A DNA stretch of 14,295 nt, from assembly GCA_964506935.1 (NCBI GenBank), contig CAZDOD010000065.1:1-14295 (forward strand). The letters run 5' to 3'. The translations under genes were made by a program, and so were the position numbers. Positions 13,161-14,295 of this stretch are shown here, in pieces. Position 1 is the stretch's first letter. The number at the start of each line of letters is the position of its first letter. This DNA is from CAZDOD01 sp964506935. Lineage in GTDB: Bacteria > Desulfobacterota > Zymogenia > Zymogenales > Zymogenaceae. The notes under the pieces were generated by a model, which worked only from the letters and a program-made list of their open reading frames with translations, was not told the origin of the DNA and did no database searches.

Positions 13161-13775
13161 TTGTACACGAAAAGATTGATTCAGGTTTTGGTCTTGCTCC
13201 TCGTTTTGATCCCTGGGGGCCCGGGCTGCATCGCCAAAGAGCAAGAAAAGACCCCTTGGGATAAAGCAGAGGAGCTCCTCTCTGAGGAAAAATTCGAGGA
13301 GGCGATCAAACTCTATTCGCTCGCCATCGAGACGAATCCCGACCACCCCGACCTCTACCTCGCCTACTACAACAGGGGCCAGGCCTTCGTCTCGCTCGAT
13401 CGGTTTGACGACGCCCTGCCCGACTTCGAGAAATCCGTCGAGCTCAATCCCGAATTCAAAGACGGATATAAGGCAAAGGGGATTTTAAACCTCAACATGG
13501 GAAACTACGATGCGGCGCTCGCCGATTTCACCCGCCTCACGGAACTCGCCCCCGATGATCCCTACGCCTTTGCAAACAAGGGCACGGCGAACTCGCTCCT
13601 CGGGCGTTTCGACGAGGCGCTTTCCGATTACAACAGGGCGATAGAGCTCGACCCCAAATGCGCCGAGTGCTACTACAACCGCTATCAGGTCTTGATGATC
13701 TTGGGGAGGGATGACGAGGCCACATCCGACCTCGAAAAAGCCGGGGACTTAGATGGCCGCTATCAGAAACCATGA
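13161..13775 (+). CDS. TPR-repeat lipoprotein
   Basis: This 204-residue protein is probably exported and lipid-anchored. The N-terminus MYTKRLIQVLVLLLVLIPGGPGC has basic residues, a hydrophobic core and Cys23 after Gly-Pro-Gly, a loose lipobox. Residues about 34-200 are tetratricopeptide repeats: units near 34-62, 67-100, 103-134, 137-168 and 171-198, each with the usual Gly/Ala pattern and a closing Asn-Pro, Ala-Pro or Asp-Pro (for example AIETNPDHPDL, KSVELNPEF, AIELDPKCAEC). Such domains bind proteins; no enzyme motif is visible. The start must be TTG at 13161, since no in-frame ATG occurs before the repeats; AGG lies upstream. The next gene begins 8 bases after the stop and overlaps it with its ribosome site, so the two are probably co-expressed. 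Specific function unknown. Confidence 0.85.
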   Translation: MYTKRLIQVLVLLLVLIPGGPGCIAKEQEKTPWDKAEELLSEEKFEEAIKLYSLAIETNPDHPDLYLAYYNRGQAFVSLDRFDDALPDFEKSVELNPEFKDGYKAKGILNLNMGNYDAALADFTRLTELAPDDPYAFANKGTANSLLGRFDEALSDYNRAIELDPKCAECYYNRYQVLMILGRDDEATSDLEKAGDLDGRYQKP

Positions 13776-13783
13776 GGTAAATA

Positions 13784-14295
13784 ATGAAGAATGAAAGAAC
13801 CCAAACTGATGCCGAGATAAAGTCGAAAAAGTCAAGGCCCGCGATAATCGTCTGCTCGACCTGCGCCGTGATTTTCGTCCTGATGGTGATCACCATTTTT
13901 ATCATGCTATTTCTCTTGCAGAAGTCATGCGAGAGGGAGTTCGGTTTCGAAGTCCCCGATATATTCAAGCCGGAGGCACCGGAAACCCCGCAACCGCTCG
14001 AGCCTTTGACACCCGAAGAGATGAAGAACCTCCCCGAATTTTCGGTCGTCGATGAATCCAAAGACGCACTGAAAGTGGGTATCGAGCATGATATATCCAC
14101 AAGCGATATAGAGAAACTCAACCGCTATCTCGCAAGCAAATACTTTGCGGGGGAGGAGATGTTCAACATCGCATATTTAAATAAGGATGCGCCCGAATCG
14201 GGCGAGGTGATAGCGGTCTATAATTTCAATAGACTTACCGGAACCAATAGCCTCACGATACTCGATCCCGAGCCGGGGGCGAGATATCCGTTGGA
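13784..14295 (+). CDS. Single-pass membrane protein of unknown function (partial, cut by window end)
   Basis: An open frame runs from ATG 13784 to the end of the window (170 complete codons). GAGGT overlapping the TPR stop is 5 bases before the ATG, a good ribosome site. Residues 1-19 are charged (ERTQTDAEIKSKKSR), residues about 20-46 are one strong membrane segment (AIIVCSTCAVIFVLMVITIF and so on), then a Pro/Glu-rich linker (PEAPETPQPLEPLTPEE, 63-79) and a soluble region with DIEKLNRYLASKYFAGEEMF and VIAVYNFNRLTGTNSLTIL. The pattern suggests N-terminus in the cytoplasm and the large domain outside. I do not recognise the family. It follows the TPR lipoprotein gene closely and may act with it at the envelope; this is inference. 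The C-terminus is beyond the window. Confidence 0.8.
   Translation, partial: MKNERTQTDAEIKSKKSRPAIIVCSTCAVIFVLMVITIFIMLFLLQKSCEREFGFEVPDIFKPEAPETPQPLEPLTPEEMKNLPEFSVVDESKDALKVGIEHDISTSDIEKLNRYLASKYFAGEEMFNIAYLNKDAPESGEVIAVYNFNRLTGTNSLTILDPEPGARYPL

Noticed and set aside
13537..14121. Minus-strand open frame of 194 codons opposite the TPR and membrane protein genes
   Set aside because: Ser/Arg-rich low-complexity translation; the plus-strand genes have repeats, a membrane segment and a proper ribosome site.

Overview
The window reads as bacterial chromosome with the right-hand end of an integrated mobile element at its left edge. The backbone (from about 1671 rightwards) has moderate GC. Its gene content is an mglBA pair, a split pyruvate:ferredoxin oxidoreductase fused into one operon with NADH-dehydrogenase-like subunits, and a tadA / tRNA-Ser / dnaX / ebfC / recR block. 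This suggests an anaerobic or facultative member of the old Deltaproteobacteria (Desulfobacterota and relatives). I recall that Geobacter keeps dnaX, ebfC, recR, por and mglBA close together, but this is from memory and the lineage is an inference.

Layout. 1-1670 is AT-rich: a small excisionase-like helix-turn-helix protein (155-388, +) and a tyrosine recombinase (492-1586, +) that ends 84 bases from the 3' end of tRNA-Asn(GTT) (1671-1746, -). This is the usual geometry of an element integrated into a tRNA 3' end; the rest of the element would lie left of the window. 1883-2988 (-) holds mglB-mglA, a roadblock GTPase-activating protein and its Ras-like GTPase. 3070-9096 (-) is a tight seven-gene operon, porC-porD-porA-porB-nuoE-nuoF-hoxU-like, behind a good sigma-70-type promoter at 9140-9168. 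9255-11875 (-) is dnaX-ebfC-recR, followed upstream by tRNA-Ser(GGA), tRNA-Ser(CGA) and tadA. From about 13100 the strand switches to +: a TPR lipoprotein gene, then a single-pass membrane protein gene cut by the window end.

How the genes work together. The four Por subunits should oxidise a 2-oxoacid (most likely pyruvate) with CoA and pass electrons through PorB and PorD iron-sulfur clusters. The NuoE/NuoF/HoxU-like trio carries the FMN and NAD(H) site plus many further iron-sulfur centres. The operon therefore most likely encodes a soluble 2-oxoacid:NAD(P)+ oxidoreductase complex, or a ferredoxin-linked or bifurcating variant of it. No hydrogenase or membrane subunit is present. The dnaX gene carries a run of nine A with an in-phase A AAA AAG heptamer and immediate stops in both shifted frames, so it probably makes both tau (557 aa) and gamma (about 409 aa).

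I found no CRISPR array, insertion sequence, toxin-antitoxin pair or recognisable defence gene. The most unusual points are the Por-Nuo operon with its atypical HoxU-like subunit, the dnaX slippery site, and the repeated tRNA-end-like sequences beside the integrase.
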